Positions 5,947 to 6,245 of a stretch of 6,245 nucleotides of DNA are shown here, in pieces; within the stretch, counting starts at the first letter, position 1; each line of letters starts with the position of its first letter. The translations under genes were made by a program, and so were the position numbers. Under the pieces are notes generated by a model. The model had not been told where the DNA came from and did not search any database. It worked only from the letters and a program-made list of their open reading frames with translations. Origin of the DNA: JAKRSD01 sp964473995 (GTDB taxonomy: Bacteria; Bacteroidota; Bacteroidia; CAIKAF01); assembly GCA_964473995.1 (NCBI GenBank), contig CAYYRB010000093.1, forward strand, positions 1-6,245, given 5' to 3'.

Positions 5947-5993
5947 GAAATGGAACGGAAAATGTGTATCCGTTCAGTTCCATTTCCCTTTTT
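5947..5993 (+). terminator. Rho-independent terminator of tatC-smpB
   Basis: GAAATGGAAC (5947-5956) pairs perfectly with GTTCCATTTC (5977-5986). The intervening 20 bases allow GGA (5957-5959) to pair with TCC (5969-5971), leaving the five bases GTTCA bulged on the 3' side. The alternative register AACGGA with TCCGTT is also possible. CCC and five T (5989-5993) follow the 3' arm, as expected for termination on the + strand. On the other strand no T-run follows, so it looks directional. Its 3' arm is also the last codons of gapA. Confidence 0.7.
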
Positions 5994-6245
5994 CCTGCAG
6001 TAACAAAAGCAAATCAACCAGTCGGTTTGAATACCCGGCCTCATTATCATACCAACCTACCGTTTTTACCATATTACCGATTACGGAGGTAAGTTCAGAA
6101 TCAAAAATGCAGGAATGGGGGTTTCCCACGATGTCGATGGATACGATCGGATCCTCCGTATATTCGACGATTCCGCGTAGTTTTCCTTCCGCTGCTTTTT
6201 TGAATGCGGCGTTTATTTCTTCTACCGTTTTTGTGTTTTGAACGA
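5974..6245 (-). CDS. gapA: Glyceraldehyde-3-phosphate dehydrogenase, C-terminal 89 residues (5' part beyond window edge)
   Basis: Reading the - strand from 6243 gives 89 residues to the TGA at 5976-5974; two bases of the preceding codon are at 6244-6245. The enzyme oxidises glyceraldehyde 3-phosphate to 1,3-bisphosphoglycerate with NAD(P) in cytoplasmic glycolysis. The visible part is the end of the catalytic domain: TVEEINAAFKKAAEGKLRG, then IVSIDIVGNPHSCIFDS, then the signature GWYDNEAGYSNR that contributes to the active site and cofactor contacts. A full protein is about 330-340 residues, so some three quarters, including the catalytic Cys and the NAD-binding domain, lie to the right of the window. 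It is convergent with smpB, with 36 bases between the stops. No start codon is present here because the gene is truncated by the window edge, not broken. Confidence 0.95.
   Translation of the reverse strand, partial: VQNTKTVEEINAAFKKAAEGKLRGIVEYTEDPIVSIDIVGNPHSCIFDSELTSVIGNMVKTVGWYDNEAGYSNRLVDLLLLLQEKGKWN

Noticed and set aside
5694..6050. 118-codon open frame on the - strand spanning the smpB terminator and the gapA end
   Set aside because: It is a different frame from gapA, runs opposite smpB, and has no family features.
1..6245. Possible mobile element, CRISPR array, toxin-antitoxin or defence system
   Set aside because: No direct-repeat array, transposase, integrase, tRNA or small paired genes are visible; every gene except the DUF1599 one belongs to a known housekeeping or surface-sugar family.

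Overview
The window looks like a chromosomal segment of a Bacteroidota bacterium, probably a draft or metagenome scaffold because it contains a run of exactly 100 N. Several things point to this phylum. TAnnTTTG elements, the -7 consensus of the Bacteroidota primary sigma factor, lie immediately upstream of three genes on the + strand. Shine-Dalgarno sequences are nearly absent. There is a duplicated DUF1599-type protein, a fused E1 alpha/beta 2-oxoacid dehydrogenase, and a TatC with a long first periplasmic loop. I cannot place it below phylum with confidence; a flavobacterial or sphingobacterial/chitinophagal lineage would fit.

Layout. Positions 1-1043 (+) hold the 3' part of a GHMP-family heptose-phosphate kinase (hddA-like) and gmhA, overlapping as ATGA, so this is an operon for nucleotide-activated heptose. 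Peptide deformylase (def, +) follows at 1079-1636 with its own promoter-like element, then a 179-residue DUF1599-type protein (1745-2284, +) built of two copies of one domain. Convergent to it is a large fused E1 alpha/beta 2-oxoacid dehydrogenase (2296-4536, -), interrupted by the N gap at 2580-2679. Divergent from the E1 gene are tatC (4639-5481, +) and smpB (5488-5937, +), a two-gene unit ending in a hairpin terminator. The C-terminal 89 codons of glyceraldehyde-3-phosphate dehydrogenase (-) run in from the right edge and end inside that terminator.

Functionally this is mostly housekeeping: surface-glycan heptose precursor synthesis, N-terminal deformylation, 2-oxoacid oxidation, twin-arginine export, ribosome rescue and glycolysis. 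No stretch longer than about 110 bases lacks a gene. I found no mobile element, CRISPR array, tRNA, rRNA or defence system, and no credible undescribed multi-gene system. The points most worth a second look are promoter elements so close to ATG that def and the DUF1599 gene are probably transcribed leaderless, an N gap whose length is almost certainly wrong, the clean internal duplication in the DUF1599 protein, and the overlap of the gapA stop codon with the smpB terminator.
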